Source of the DNA: Corynebacterium faecale
GTDB taxonomy: Bacteria > Actinomycetota > Actinomycetes > Mycobacteriales > Mycobacteriaceae
Direction: 5' to 3'
Length of the DNA stretch: 64,000 nt
NCBI RefSeq assembly: GCF_030408735.1
Contig: NZ_CP047205.1
Location: forward strand, 39,708-103,707
Below, in pieces: positions 33,929 through 42,610 of the stretch; the stretch's first letter is position 1, and every line of letters begins with the position of its first letter. The notes below the pieces were generated by a model that saw nothing but the letters and a program-made list of their open reading frames with translations, had not been told where the DNA came from and made no database searches. Both the position numbers and the translations under genes were made by a program.

Positions 33929-34074
33929 CCTTCCCCCCCACCCGGGAGAAAACCCGGCCTTGGCCCTCAGGGCCGCGTCTGTGGCCGGGGTGCCGAACAC
34001 GCTCCCGCTTATCGGGGGTTAGTGCGCTGAGTGCATTGAGGCTTAGTACAGGGGACTGTGTACTGTCTATCGTT

Positions 34075-34407
34075 ATGAGCACGGTGACCCTGCCTCACAT
34101 CTCCGCCTTGTCCCGGATGGGCCATGCCCTGTCCGATGACACCCGGACCGGAATTTTGCTGGCCCTGCGCCACGGGCCGGCTCGACCGTCCGAGCTGGCC
34201 CGGCAGTTGGCTGTCTCCAAGCAGGTGATGTCGAATCAGTTGGCCTGCCTGCGCGGATGCGGACTGGTGGTCTCCACCCCGCAGGGGCGCAACGTCTGGT
34301 ATTCGCTGGCTGATCCTCGGCTGGGTCACGCCTTGGGCGAGTTGCTTGAGTTGGTGGTCACCATTGATCCGACCTGCTGCTCGCCGGATGGATGCACCTG
34401 TTCATGA
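34075..34407 (+). CDS. ArsR-family metal sensor, CmtR-like (copy 4)
   Basis: 110 residues. It starts MSTVTLPHISALSRMGHALS. The sensor helix SKQVMSNQLACLRGCGLVVS has the CmtR-type Cys pair, and the C-terminus DPTCCSPDGCTCS is unusually Cys-rich. It is more distant from the three cmtR copies. It is followed by dsbA and vkor in the same direction, so it may control envelope thiol-oxidation genes. The ATG at 34075 is preferred because GTACTGTCTATC upstream resembles a promoter -10. A decayed copy lies at 54465. Confidence 0.88.
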   Translation: MSTVTLPHISALSRMGHALSDDTRTGILLALRHGPARPSELARQLAVSKQVMSNQLACLRGCGLVVSTPQGRNVWYSLADPRLGHALGELLELVVTIDPTCCSPDGCTCS

Positions 34408-34505
34408 CCCTCCCAGGTAGAGGGCTTCGTCGGCAGGTTGCCGGGCGACCCTGGGCCTGCTGCCTTGACACCCCTGATTCCCACCAGAGATAGAACGGAA
34501 CCCTC

Positions 34506-35207
34506 GTGAGCACTCCCACCAACCGCACCACCCGGCCGTCCGGGAACTGGAGAAAAGCCCGGATCATTGTCTGGGCATTGCTAGCCGTCGTCGTGATCGC
34601 CGGGATCGTGGCCTTCCTCATCGGCCGGGCGGACTCCACTTCTGCGCCCACCCCCGAAACTGTGGCCAGTGATGCGGGCCAGGTGGTGAGGGACAACAGT
34701 CGGGTGCTGTCCCAGGCGCCGAACGAGAAGGCTGTGCTGGTGGAGTTCCTCGACTTCGAGTGCGAGGCCTGCCGAGCGGCGTACCCCTTCGTGGAGGACC
34801 TGCGCGCGGAGTATTCCGACACCGTCACCTTCGTCCATCGTTACTTCCCGCTGCCGGGCCACCGCAACTCCATGCCGGCGGCCGTGGCCGTGGAGGCCGC
34901 CGCCCAGCAGGGCCAGTACGAAGCGATGTATCACCGCATGTTCGAGACCCAGTCCGAGTGGGGCGAGTCCTCGGAGGACCACAGTGCGGTCTTCCGCGGC
35001 TTCGCCGAGGACCTGGGCCTGGACCTGGCCGCCTATGACGCCGCTATCGCCGATCCGGCCACCGAGGCACGGGTCCAGCTCGATGTGGCCGACGGCACGG
35101 CCTTGGGTGTGCGCGGCACCCCGACCTTTTTCCTCGACGGCCAGCTTTTGACTCCGGACTCCCTGGAGCAGTTCCGGGCCGAGGTCGACGCGGCCGCCGC
35201 CGACTAA
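34506..35207 (+). CDS. DsbA/DsbG-like membrane-anchored thiol oxidoreductase
   Basis: 233 residues. One N-terminal helix (ARIIVWALLAVVVIAGIVAFLIG) precedes a thioredoxin-fold domain with active site FLDFECEACRAAYPFVEDL (CxxC = CEAC), an inserted helical lobe and the cis-Pro loop GVRGTPTFFLDGQ. It introduces disulfides into exported proteins. The VKOR gene 10 bp downstream should reoxidise it. The starting codon is GTG with an AACGGAACC leader, weak but the only fit. Upstream lies the CmtR-like sensor. Confidence 0.9.
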   Translation: MSTPTNRTTRPSGNWRKARIIVWALLAVVVIAGIVAFLIGRADSTSAPTPETVASDAGQVVRDNSRVLSQAPNEKAVLVEFLDFECEACRAAYPFVEDLRAEYSDTVTFVHRYFPLPGHRNSMPAAVAVEAAAQQGQYEAMYHRMFETQSEWGESSEDHSAVFRGFAEDLGLDLAAYDAAIADPATEARVQLDVADGTALGVRGTPTFFLDGQLLTPDSLEQFRAEVDAAAAD

Positions 35208-35216
35208 CCCGAACCC

Positions 35217-35870
35217 ATGACGCACCCACCCACCGCCGAAGACGAAACTGAGGTTCTCGTGACCGAGACGAACACTGATACCTCTCTACCGACCGTCGCC
35301 CGGGACCGTCCTTTCGCCCTCATCCTGCTGATCACCGGTGTGATCGGATGGGTGGCCTCGGGCATCCTGGTGCTCGAACGCCTGGCCCTCTACGAGGACG
35401 CCGAACATGTCACCACCTGCGACATCAACGCGTTAGTTTCCTGCGGAAAGGTGATGGGCACCTGGCAGTCCGAACTGCTCGGCTTCCCCAACCCCCTGAT
35501 CGGCATCGTCGCTTTCGCCGTGGTCATCACCACGGCGATGGCCATGCTGTCCGGGGCCCGCTTCGCCGACTGGTACTGGGGGGCTCTGCAGGCAGGGGTG
35601 ACCGTGGGCCTGCTGTTCATCGTCTGGTTGTGGTACCAGGCCCTGTTCGTCATCCACATTCTCTGCCTGTACTGCATGGTGGTGTGGGCCATGATGGTTC
35701 CGCTGTTCATCCTGCTTACCGTGCGCAACCTCGCTCATGGGCTCTTCCCCGCCTCCCCGGCTGTGGTGCGGTTTTCCTCCCAATGGGCGGGCACCCTGAT
35801 CGCCGTGATCTACGTCGCCGTCGCAGCCTCGGTGTTTGTCAGCTTCTACTCCGATTTCACCAGCCTCTGA
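35217..35870 (+). CDS. VKOR-family quinone-linked thiol oxidase
   Basis: 217 residues with four to five helices. The VKOR loop cysteines are in TTCDINALVSCGKVMGTWQS and the catalytic pair is CLYC in IHILCLYCMVVWAMMV. This enzyme reoxidises DsbA using the membrane quinone pool, the route used in actinobacteria instead of DsbB. It is 10 bp after dsbA, probably co-transcribed. Electrons would end in quinol, and the bd oxidase encoded next can take electrons from quinol. Confidence 0.92.
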   Translation: MTHPPTAEDETEVLVTETNTDTSLPTVARDRPFALILLITGVIGWVASGILVLERLALYEDAEHVTTCDINALVSCGKVMGTWQSELLGFPNPLIGIVAFAVVITTAMAMLSGARFADWYWGALQAGVTVGLLFIVWLWYQALFVIHILCLYCMVVWAMMVPLFILLTVRNLAHGLFPASPAVVRFSSQWAGTLIAVIYVAVAASVFVSFYSDFTSL

Positions 35871-36168
35871 CCTTGGCGAGCGGCCACTTCCCAGCGCCGG
35901 TGATTCCGGGGCCATGTGTGACGCAGGCCCAGACCTGGGGTGACCTGCATCAACTCGAATGGGCTTCGGGTGGGGACCTTCGTCACGTTCTCGGAACTTT
36001 CCGTTCAGCCGGACCGACAACTTGGGTATACCTGAATTTAGATCGGGTGTCGGCAGGAATCGCGAGCCGGGAGTGTGTGAGGCCAGTTCGCCGCGCCTGC
36101 CGGAAAAGAAGCTGTCGCGGTGGCGATGAGTTACTGTGCCGGTTTTTCAACTGCGAAAGGCATACGCT
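35871..36168 (+). other. Intergenic region before cydA
   Basis: About 300 bp without a supported gene. It must contain the cydABDC promoter. I see no clear palindromic operator. Confidence 0.35.
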
Positions 36169-37794
36169 GTGGATCTTGTCGATGTCTCACGCTGGCAATT
36201 TGGCATCACGACTGTCTATCACTTCATTTTCGTCCCCCTGACCATCGGACTCGCTCCGCTGGTGGCAATCATGCAGACGGCCTGGCATCGCACCGGTAAA
36301 GATATGTGGTACCGCGCCACCCGGTTTTTCGGCACGCTGTTCCTGGTCAACTTCGCCATGGGCGTGGTCACCGGCCTTGTCCAGGAGTTCCAGTTCGGCA
36401 TGAACTGGAGTGAGTACTCTCGCTTTGTCGGCGATGTTTTCGGTGGTCCGCTCGCCCTGGAGGGGCTGGCAGCTTTCTTCTTTGAGTCCATCTTCTTGGG
36501 CATTTGGATCTTTGGTTGGGGAAGAGTCCCCCGCTGGATACACCTGGCGTCCATCTGGATCGTCGCAGCCGCGACTAATGTCTCGGCCTACTTCATCATC
36601 GTGGCGAACTCCTTTATGCAGCACCCGGTGGGGGCGGCGATGAACTACGAGAACGGTCGCGCGGAACTGATCAACGTCTGGGAACTGCTGAGCAATCCGG
36701 TGGCCCTGGTGGCCTTCCCGCACGCGGTGGCCGGTTCCGTGCTTGTGGCCGGCACCTTCGTCGCCGGCATTAGTGCGTGGTGGATGGTGCGCGATCGTCG
36801 TCACGCCGCAAAGACGGGCGAAAACGCCGAGGATGCCGGGCAGTTGTGGCGGCCCCTGCTGCGCATGGGACTGTGGGTCACATTATTGGGGATCGTCTCC
36901 GTTTCCATCACCGGTGATCTGCAGGCCAAGGTGATGTTCGAGGTCCAGCCGATGAAGATGGCCTCCGCGGAGGCCCTTTGCTATACGGAGGAGGACCCGT
37001 GGTTTTCCATCTTGGCTATCAGCACGTTCAACGACTGCAACTCCGTCTCCGAGATTTTCAGTGTGCCCTGGGTTCTGTCATTCCTGGCCGGCGGCCAATT
37101 CAGCGGTGTAACGCTGCAGGGTGTCACGGACCTGCAGGCCCAGGCCGAGCAGCTCTACGGTCCGGGCAACTACTCTCCGAACCTGTTCGTGACCTACTGG
37201 TCCTTCCGTCTGATGATCGGCTTCATGGCCGCCTCCATCCTGGTGGTTATCGTCGGTTTCTGGTTGACCCGTAAGAAACGCACCACCGACAGGCGGTGGT
37301 TCGCCTGGCTGGGTCTCATCGCGATTCCGTTCCCCTTCCTGTCTAACTCCGCCGGCTGGATCTTCACCGAGATGGGGCGCCAGCCCTGGGTGGTGTACCC
37401 GAATCCTGACTTCGGTCCGGAGAATAGCCCGAACGGGGAGAACGACATCCACCTGATCGTGGACTTCGGGGTGTCCAACCACTCGGTGGCCACCGTCTGG
37501 ATTTCCCTGATCGCCTTCACCCTGATCTACGGCATCCTCGCCGTGGTCTGGTTCTGGCTCATGCGCCGCTTCGTGGTTGCCGGGGCACTGGCATCTGGCG
37601 CTTCCGAGAACATCGTCGAGGACACCTACGGGCCGGACGCCGAGGAGCTAGAACCGCTGAGCTTCAACGCCGACAGCTCCGACGACTTCCCCAGCGCCGA
37701 AGAGTCCGAACCCGCCGACCGGGGTTCCGCAGCTGTCACCACGAAACCACGCCGACAGCGTGATGAGCGCACCGTTGATGAGAAGGGGAATTGA
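36169..37794 (+). CDS. cydA: Cytochrome bd oxidase subunit I
   Basis: 541 residues. It starts VDLVDVSRWQFGITTVYHFI, giving the His ligand of haem b595 near residue 18. The quinol-binding loop is short (actinobacterial S-class). The GRQPW motif (EMGRQPWVVYPNPDF) and FAMGVVTGLVQEFQFGMNWS are family landmarks. The GTG at 36169 has a GAAAGG site; an earlier GTG is unlikely. It reduces O2 with quinol and contains no copper, so it resists copper and many oxidase poisons. The long acidic C-terminal tail is typical of actinobacteria. Confidence 0.95.
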   Translation: MDLVDVSRWQFGITTVYHFIFVPLTIGLAPLVAIMQTAWHRTGKDMWYRATRFFGTLFLVNFAMGVVTGLVQEFQFGMNWSEYSRFVGDVFGGPLALEGLAAFFFESIFLGIWIFGWGRVPRWIHLASIWIVAAATNVSAYFIIVANSFMQHPVGAAMNYENGRAELINVWELLSNPVALVAFPHAVAGSVLVAGTFVAGISAWWMVRDRRHAAKTGENAEDAGQLWRPLLRMGLWVTLLGIVSVSITGDLQAKVMFEVQPMKMASAEALCYTEEDPWFSILAISTFNDCNSVSEIFSVPWVLSFLAGGQFSGVTLQGVTDLQAQAEQLYGPGNYSPNLFVTYWSFRLMIGFMAASILVVIVGFWLTRKKRTTDRRWFAWLGLIAIPFPFLSNSAGWIFTEMGRQPWVVYPNPDFGPENSPNGENDIHLIVDFGVSNHSVATVWISLIAFTLIYGILAVVWFWLMRRFVVAGALASGASENIVEDTYGPDAEELEPLSFNADSSDDFPSAEESEPADRGSAAVTTKPRRQRDERTVDEKGN

Positions 37795-37796
37795 TC

Positions 37797-38798
37797 ATGG
37801 ATCTGCAGACCTTGTGGTTCATCGTGATCGCTTTCCTGTTCGTCGGTTATTTCGTCCTGGAGGGTTTCGACTTCGGTGTCGGTATGCTTCTGCCCTTCCT
37901 GGGCGGTGACGGTGAGGAGCGTGCGCGGCGTCGCGACGCGGTGGCCACTAGCATCGGACCGGTGTGGAACGGCAACGAGGTGTGGCTTATCGTGGCGGTG
38001 GGTGGCATGTTCGCAGCCTTCCCTGAGTGGTACGCCACGATGTTTTCCGGTTTCTATCTCCCGTTGCTGCTCATTTTGCTCTCCCTAATCCTGCGGGGCG
38101 TCGCCCTGGAGTGGCGCGTCAAAGTCGACACCCAGGCCTGGCGGGACCGCTGCGATATCGGGTTGGCTATCGGCAGTTGGGTGCCAGCGATTTTTTGGGG
38201 TGTAGCCTTCGCCAATATCGTCCAGGGCGTGGCGATCGACGCCAACCGGCAGATCGATTCCAGTCTGACCGCGATGTTTGGCCTGTTCAATCCCTACGGT
38301 CTGCTGGGAGCGGGGACCTTCGTTCTGGTGTTCATGGTGCACGGCGCGACCTTTTTGGGGCTCAAGGTGCACGAACCGTTGCGCAGCCGGGCCCATCGCC
38401 TAGCCCAACGGCTGACTATCCCGACAGCCGTGGTGGCCGTCGGGTTCGCGGTATGGACTCAGCTGGCACATGGTGATCCCGTCATCTGGATCGCGGTGGG
38501 TGTGCTCGCACTGTGCGTGCTCATCGGTTCGGTGGCCATCATGCGGGGCCACGACGGCCTCGCGTTCGCGGCCACTGCCGTGGCTGTGGCCACCCTGGTG
38601 GTGCAGATTTTCGTCACCTTGTTCCCGAACGTGATGCCTACCTCCCTGCCGGGCGGGGTGTCTCTGGACATCTATAACGCCTCTAGTTCGGACTACACGC
38701 TGGTCTTTTTGTCCTGGGGTGTGCTGATCCTGGTGCCGTTCATCCTGGCCGCTCAGGGCTGGACCTTCTGGTCCTTCGCCAAGCGGATCACGGTGTGA
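37797..38798 (+). CDS. cydB: Cytochrome bd oxidase subunit II
   Basis: 333 residues with eight to nine helices. It starts MDLQTLWFIVIAFLFVGYFV and has the family EGFDFGVGMLLPFLG and RRDAVATSIGPVWNGNEVWL motifs. Length is normal. The ATG is two bases after the cydA stop. It pairs with CydA to form the oxidase. It overlaps the cydD start. Confidence 0.95.
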   Translation: MDLQTLWFIVIAFLFVGYFVLEGFDFGVGMLLPFLGGDGEERARRRDAVATSIGPVWNGNEVWLIVAVGGMFAAFPEWYATMFSGFYLPLLLILLSLILRGVALEWRVKVDTQAWRDRCDIGLAIGSWVPAIFWGVAFANIVQGVAIDANRQIDSSLTAMFGLFNPYGLLGAGTFVLVFMVHGATFLGLKVHEPLRSRAHRLAQRLTIPTAVVAVGFAVWTQLAHGDPVIWIAVGVLALCVLIGSVAIMRGHDGLAFAATAVAVATLVVQIFVTLFPNVMPTSLPGGVSLDIYNASSSDYTLVFLSWGVLILVPFILAAQGWTFWSFAKRITV

Positions 38799-40426
38799 GC
38801 CGCGTGCAGGGACCCATTGACCCCAGACTCCTTGCTCTGGTTCCGCCGGTGTGGGGCCTGATCCTGCGTACCGGCGTTCTGCAGGCGCTCACCACCGTGT
38901 TAGTGCTCGCCCGCGGGGTGCTCATCGGCTGGATCGCAGCCCGCGTCATCTTGGACCGCGGCGCCGACTGGGACGTGCTGACCTGGCCAGTGGTGGCACT
39001 TTTCGTGGTCATTGCTGTCCACGGCGTCGTGTCCGGTCATGCGCAACGCGCCTCCTCGGAGAGCGTCGGACGGGTCGTGGATACGCTGCGGGCCAAGGCT
39101 CTGACCGCGTTGCGACGCCGCGATCCCCGCCGCGTGCAGGAGGAATCGGCCCACTGGCGTGAGGTACTCACCGACGGTATCGAGGACTTCCGGCCCTACT
39201 TGAGCGAATTTCTGCCCTCGCTGGTCGCCGTCGTGCTGGCTACTCCGGCCGCTTTGGTGGTGGTGCTGGTGGCGGACCCGGTCTCCGGAATCTTGGCGCT
39301 GGTGACGGTGCCGCTGATCCCGGCCTTCATGGTGTTGATCGGCAAGCTGACCGCCGCGCATACCCGACGCCGCCTGGAGGTGACCGCTGCTTTGGGCGGG
39401 CAGCTGGCGGATCTACTCTCCGGCTCGCTAACGCTGCGGGCGCTGGGAGCCATCCGTCATCCGAGTAGGCAGCTGCGGTCCACGGGGCGTCGCCATGAAA
39501 AGGCCACCATGTCGGTGCTGCGCCTGGCATTCCTCTCTTCCTTCGCCCTGGAGTTCCTGGCCACCCTCGCGGTGGCGCTAGTTGCTGTGAGCATCGGGCT
39601 GCGCCTGGTGGACGGGAACATGGAGTTGACCGCCGGGCTGATCGCGCTGATCGTGGTCCCGGAGGTGTACAACCCGATCCGGCAGGTGGGTACGAACTTC
39701 CACGCCGCAGCCGATGGGCTGGCCGCCGTCGAGGAGATCTTGGAGCTGCTGGATGAGGATGCCAAAGCAACCGACACATCCGGGGCCGGAGCGGACCACC
39801 GCGGCCGGACCTATCTGACCCACCGCGAATCACCTGGAGACGCCCAACTGACGGTCACCGGCCTCAGCGTGAGAGGCCGCGACGGCATGAAGCCGGAGAA
39901 CTTGAGCTTCACCGCCGAACCTGGGACGATCACCGTGTTGTACGGCGACAACGGTTCCGGAAAATCCACTGTGTTCCTCGCCGTCCTGGGCGCGCTGCCG
40001 GATGATCTGGTCACCGGACGGGTCGTCGCTGCGCCGTTGGTGCGCACGGCCTATCTGCCGGCCCGGCCGGTACTGGTGCAGGGCAGCGTAGAGGACAACC
40101 TCGTGCTGCTGGGTGCGGAGCGTGGGCCGGCCACCGAAACCGCTCGGAACCTGGGCTTCGACGTGTCGCTGGAACGCCGCCTCGGACCGGCGGGGGAAGG
40201 CATCTCGGCGGGCCAGGGCCAACGCCTGGCCCTGGCGCGCACCCTGGCGGGCGGCACCGGCCCCACGCTGTATCTGCTGGATGAACCTAGCGCGCACTTG
40301 AGTCCGGAGCTGGTGGAGGCCCTCTCCGCTGAGCTGCGGCGGCGTGCAACGGCCGGACACACGGTGGTGGTGGCCAGTCATGACGTCCGGCTGGCCGCGA
40401 TCGCGGATGAGGTGGTGTACCTGTGA
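38795..40426 (+). CDS. cydD: Heterodimeric ABC exporter CydD (glutathione/cysteine, haem-linked)
   Basis: 543 residues. An N-terminal six-helix ABC domain precedes an ATPase domain with Walker A LYGDNGSGKSTVFLAVLG, signature GEGISAGQGQRLALARTL and Walker B LYLLDEPSAHLS. CydDC is needed to assemble the bd oxidase and exports reduced thiols to the outside. The GTG start overlaps the cydB stop. The ATPase D-loop reads SAHLS. Confidence 0.93.
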   Translation: MSRVQGPIDPRLLALVPPVWGLILRTGVLQALTTVLVLARGVLIGWIAARVILDRGADWDVLTWPVVALFVVIAVHGVVSGHAQRASSESVGRVVDTLRAKALTALRRRDPRRVQEESAHWREVLTDGIEDFRPYLSEFLPSLVAVVLATPAALVVVLVADPVSGILALVTVPLIPAFMVLIGKLTAAHTRRRLEVTAALGGQLADLLSGSLTLRALGAIRHPSRQLRSTGRRHEKATMSVLRLAFLSSFALEFLATLAVALVAVSIGLRLVDGNMELTAGLIALIVVPEVYNPIRQVGTNFHAAADGLAAVEEILELLDEDAKATDTSGAGADHRGRTYLTHRESPGDAQLTVTGLSVRGRDGMKPENLSFTAEPGTITVLYGDNGSGKSTVFLAVLGALPDDLVTGRVVAAPLVRTAYLPARPVLVQGSVEDNLVLLGAERGPATETARNLGFDVSLERRLGPAGEGISAGQGQRLALARTLAGGTGPTLYLLDEPSAHLSPELVEALSAELRRRATAGHTVVVASHDVRLAAIADEVVYL

Positions 40427-42117
40427 AGTCCGAATTTCGCGCCCTGAGCGCCATGCTGCGCCTGGCCGGCGTGCGCTACCGCGAGGTCGTCGCGGGTATC
40501 GCTGCCGGTTCCATCACGCTGATCTCTGCGTTGACCCTGACGATCGTTTCCGGTTGGTTAATCACCAAGGCTTGGCAGATGCCACCGGTGCTGGACCTCT
40601 CGGTCGCGGTCACCGCGGTGCGCGGCCTGGGCATCTCCCGGGCAGTATTCCGCTACGTGGACCGGCTGCTCAGCCACCGCATCGCGCTGCGGGCCCTGAC
40701 CACATTGCGGTCACGGGTCTTCGACGCGCTGGCTTTTGACCACACCGGCACCGGCCGAGGACACCTCTTCACCCGCGGTGACGGGCTGGTGCGCCTGGTC
40801 GCCGACACCGAACGCATCACTGACGTCATCGTCCGTTCTGTCGTCCCCGGTGGGGTGGCATTGGTGCTCACCGTGTTCGCGGTGGCCGGCGCTACCTGGC
40901 TGCACCCGGCAGCGGGCCTGGTCCTGACTCTCGGCTTCATGGTCACCGGCCTTATCACCCCGTGGCTGGCGGTGCGGGCGGCCAGACGTTCACGCCGAGT
41001 GTTCGCCGAGGACAACCTCGACGTGGCCCTGGATGAACTGCTGGACCACCGCGTCGAGTTCGCCGCCGCCGGCCTGGGGGCGAAACGCGAGGAGTGGGCC
41101 CTCACGGCGTCGCGACGCAGCAGCGACGCCACCGTCGCCGCCGAGAAACCGCTGGCCACCTCACAGGTCTTGATCACCTGGTCCACCGGTCTGGCGGCGG
41201 CGCTGACCGTGGTCGTTGGCGCGCTGACCTACACCGGGGACCCCACCTGGCTGGGCATGATGGTGCTGCTGCCGCTGGCCGCCTTCGAGTCTCACGCCCA
41301 GCTCTCAGAAGCTGCGATCCACGCCGACGAGGCCTCCCGCAGCGCCCACCGACTCACCGACCTGGTCAAAGAATCCGACACCACTTCGGCGACGGACGGC
41401 GGGGAGGCGACGGCGTGGGAGCTCGATGGCTGTCACCTTAAAGCCACCGACCTACGTTGCCGCTTCGGCGATACCACCTGGCAGGTGGATCTGCCACCCG
41501 GTGAGCGCATGGTCATTCGCGGCCCCAGCGGTTGCGGCAAGACCACACTGCTGCAGACCCTGGGTGGCCTGGTGCCACCACGCAGCGGTTCTGTCACGCT
41601 GGGAGGGCAACGTGTGCCGGAGATCGACCCGGCCGCGTTGCGGAAGACCGTCCGCGTGCACGCGGAGGACGAATGGCTCTTCTCCACCACTATCCGACAG
41701 AACCTCCTCGTGGCCAACCCGGCCGCCAGTGACGGGGAACTATGGGAGGTCCTGCATGCGGTGGGGTTAGATGACTGGCTGCGGGAGACTGTGGGACCGG
41801 TCACCGACCCGCTGGACCTGCTGCTTGCCGACGGCGCGGGTTCCCTGTCGAGCGGGCAGCGCCGCCGTCTGCTGCTGGCCAGGGCGCTATGTTCCACCGC
41901 GCCGGTGCTGCTGTTAGATGAGCCGACCGAACACATTGACGCGGCAGATGCCGACGACCTGCTGGACACCCTCCTGGCCAAGCCGCTACCCGGACCGCGG
42001 ACCCGACGCAGCGTCATCGTGGTCACCCACCGGTCGGATAAGCAGGACGGCGGGAACACTGAAGTCGGAGAAGTAGACATCCGCCGCTACGCCGACCCGG
42101 TGACGGAGCACCCCTAA
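40423..42117 (+). CDS. cydC: Heterodimeric ABC exporter CydC
   Basis: 564 residues. A membrane domain (SALTLTIVSGWLITKAWQMP) precedes an ATPase domain with Walker A IRGPSGCGKTTLLQTLGG, signature GSLSSGQRRRLLLARAL and Walker B VLLLDEPTEHIDAAD. It overlaps cydD by four bases (GTGA). The last 20 bp of the gene lie inside the 513-bp direct repeat that borders the composite transposon, so the insertion left the gene intact. Confidence 0.93.
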   Translation: MKSEFRALSAMLRLAGVRYREVVAGIAAGSITLISALTLTIVSGWLITKAWQMPPVLDLSVAVTAVRGLGISRAVFRYVDRLLSHRIALRALTTLRSRVFDALAFDHTGTGRGHLFTRGDGLVRLVADTERITDVIVRSVVPGGVALVLTVFAVAGATWLHPAAGLVLTLGFMVTGLITPWLAVRAARRSRRVFAEDNLDVALDELLDHRVEFAAAGLGAKREEWALTASRRSSDATVAAEKPLATSQVLITWSTGLAAALTVVVGALTYTGDPTWLGMMVLLPLAAFESHAQLSEAAIHADEASRSAHRLTDLVKESDTTSATDGGEATAWELDGCHLKATDLRCRFGDTTWQVDLPPGERMVIRGPSGCGKTTLLQTLGGLVPPRSGSVTLGGQRVPEIDPAALRKTVRVHAEDEWLFSTTIRQNLLVANPAASDGELWEVLHAVGLDDWLRETVGPVTDPLDLLLADGAGSLSSGQRRRLLLARALCSTAPVLLLDEPTEHIDAADADDLLDTLLAKPLPGPRTRRSVIVVTHRSDKQDGGNTEVGEVDIRRYADPVTEHP

Positions 42118-42610
42118 GTGCTTATCTGCTTGTCGACGCCTCCTGAGCCCGGAGGCAAGTCGGGGTGAGCCGGTCACCGCAGGGTGATGCCGATGTGCTC
42201 GACACCCACCAAACCGGCATCGAGCTGCCCCTCACAAGGCAAGAGAACACCGCAATATAAGTACCCAGGTCCCCTGACCGTGTGGTCGGGGACCTGGGTG
42301 CTGCCCTCTTCGGTTTCTGCCCTAGTGCGAGTTGATCCTCGTTGACGGTGAGCATCTGCCTCACCATCCGGTAGGCGTGCTCGTCCCACCCTTGGCGTAC
42401 AGCATCGCGGACGAGTCGGGAGCGTTCCCACCGGTGACCGCAGCCAATGACAGGGGTATTGTCGCGGCGGCGGCCGATCTCCCCGGGACAGAGACCTTCA
42501 TCCACGTCGAACCCCTGGCGGGCAGTGACGCGCCTTGACTGTCCCTAGATCCCACTCCTTTCTCAGGGGCGAAGATCTGTTCGCTGAATGCGCCGTGCCC
42601 AGGCCGTCAA
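42098..42610. repeat. 513-bp direct repeat, left copy (target duplication of composite transposon)
   Basis: By base-by-base reading this is identical to 47963-48475. It starts within cydC and ends at the outer end of the left IS1634-family copy. It contains a strong hairpin and short open frames of unknown status on both strands (for example 42332-42538), with no recognised gene. Confidence 0.95.
42263..42299 (+). terminator. Strong hairpin after cydC (left repeat copy)
   Basis: Arms ACCCAGGTCCCC-TGACC and GGTCGGGGACCTGGGT pair over 16 bp with one bulge. It is a likely terminator or transcript stabiliser for cydABDC, although no T-run follows. The identical copy is at 48128-48164. Confidence 0.6.

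Noticed and set aside
42332-42538. Possible small gene inside the 513-bp repeat
   Set aside because: No family or ribosome site is convincing and the reverse strand is equally open; kept only as a note within the repeat.
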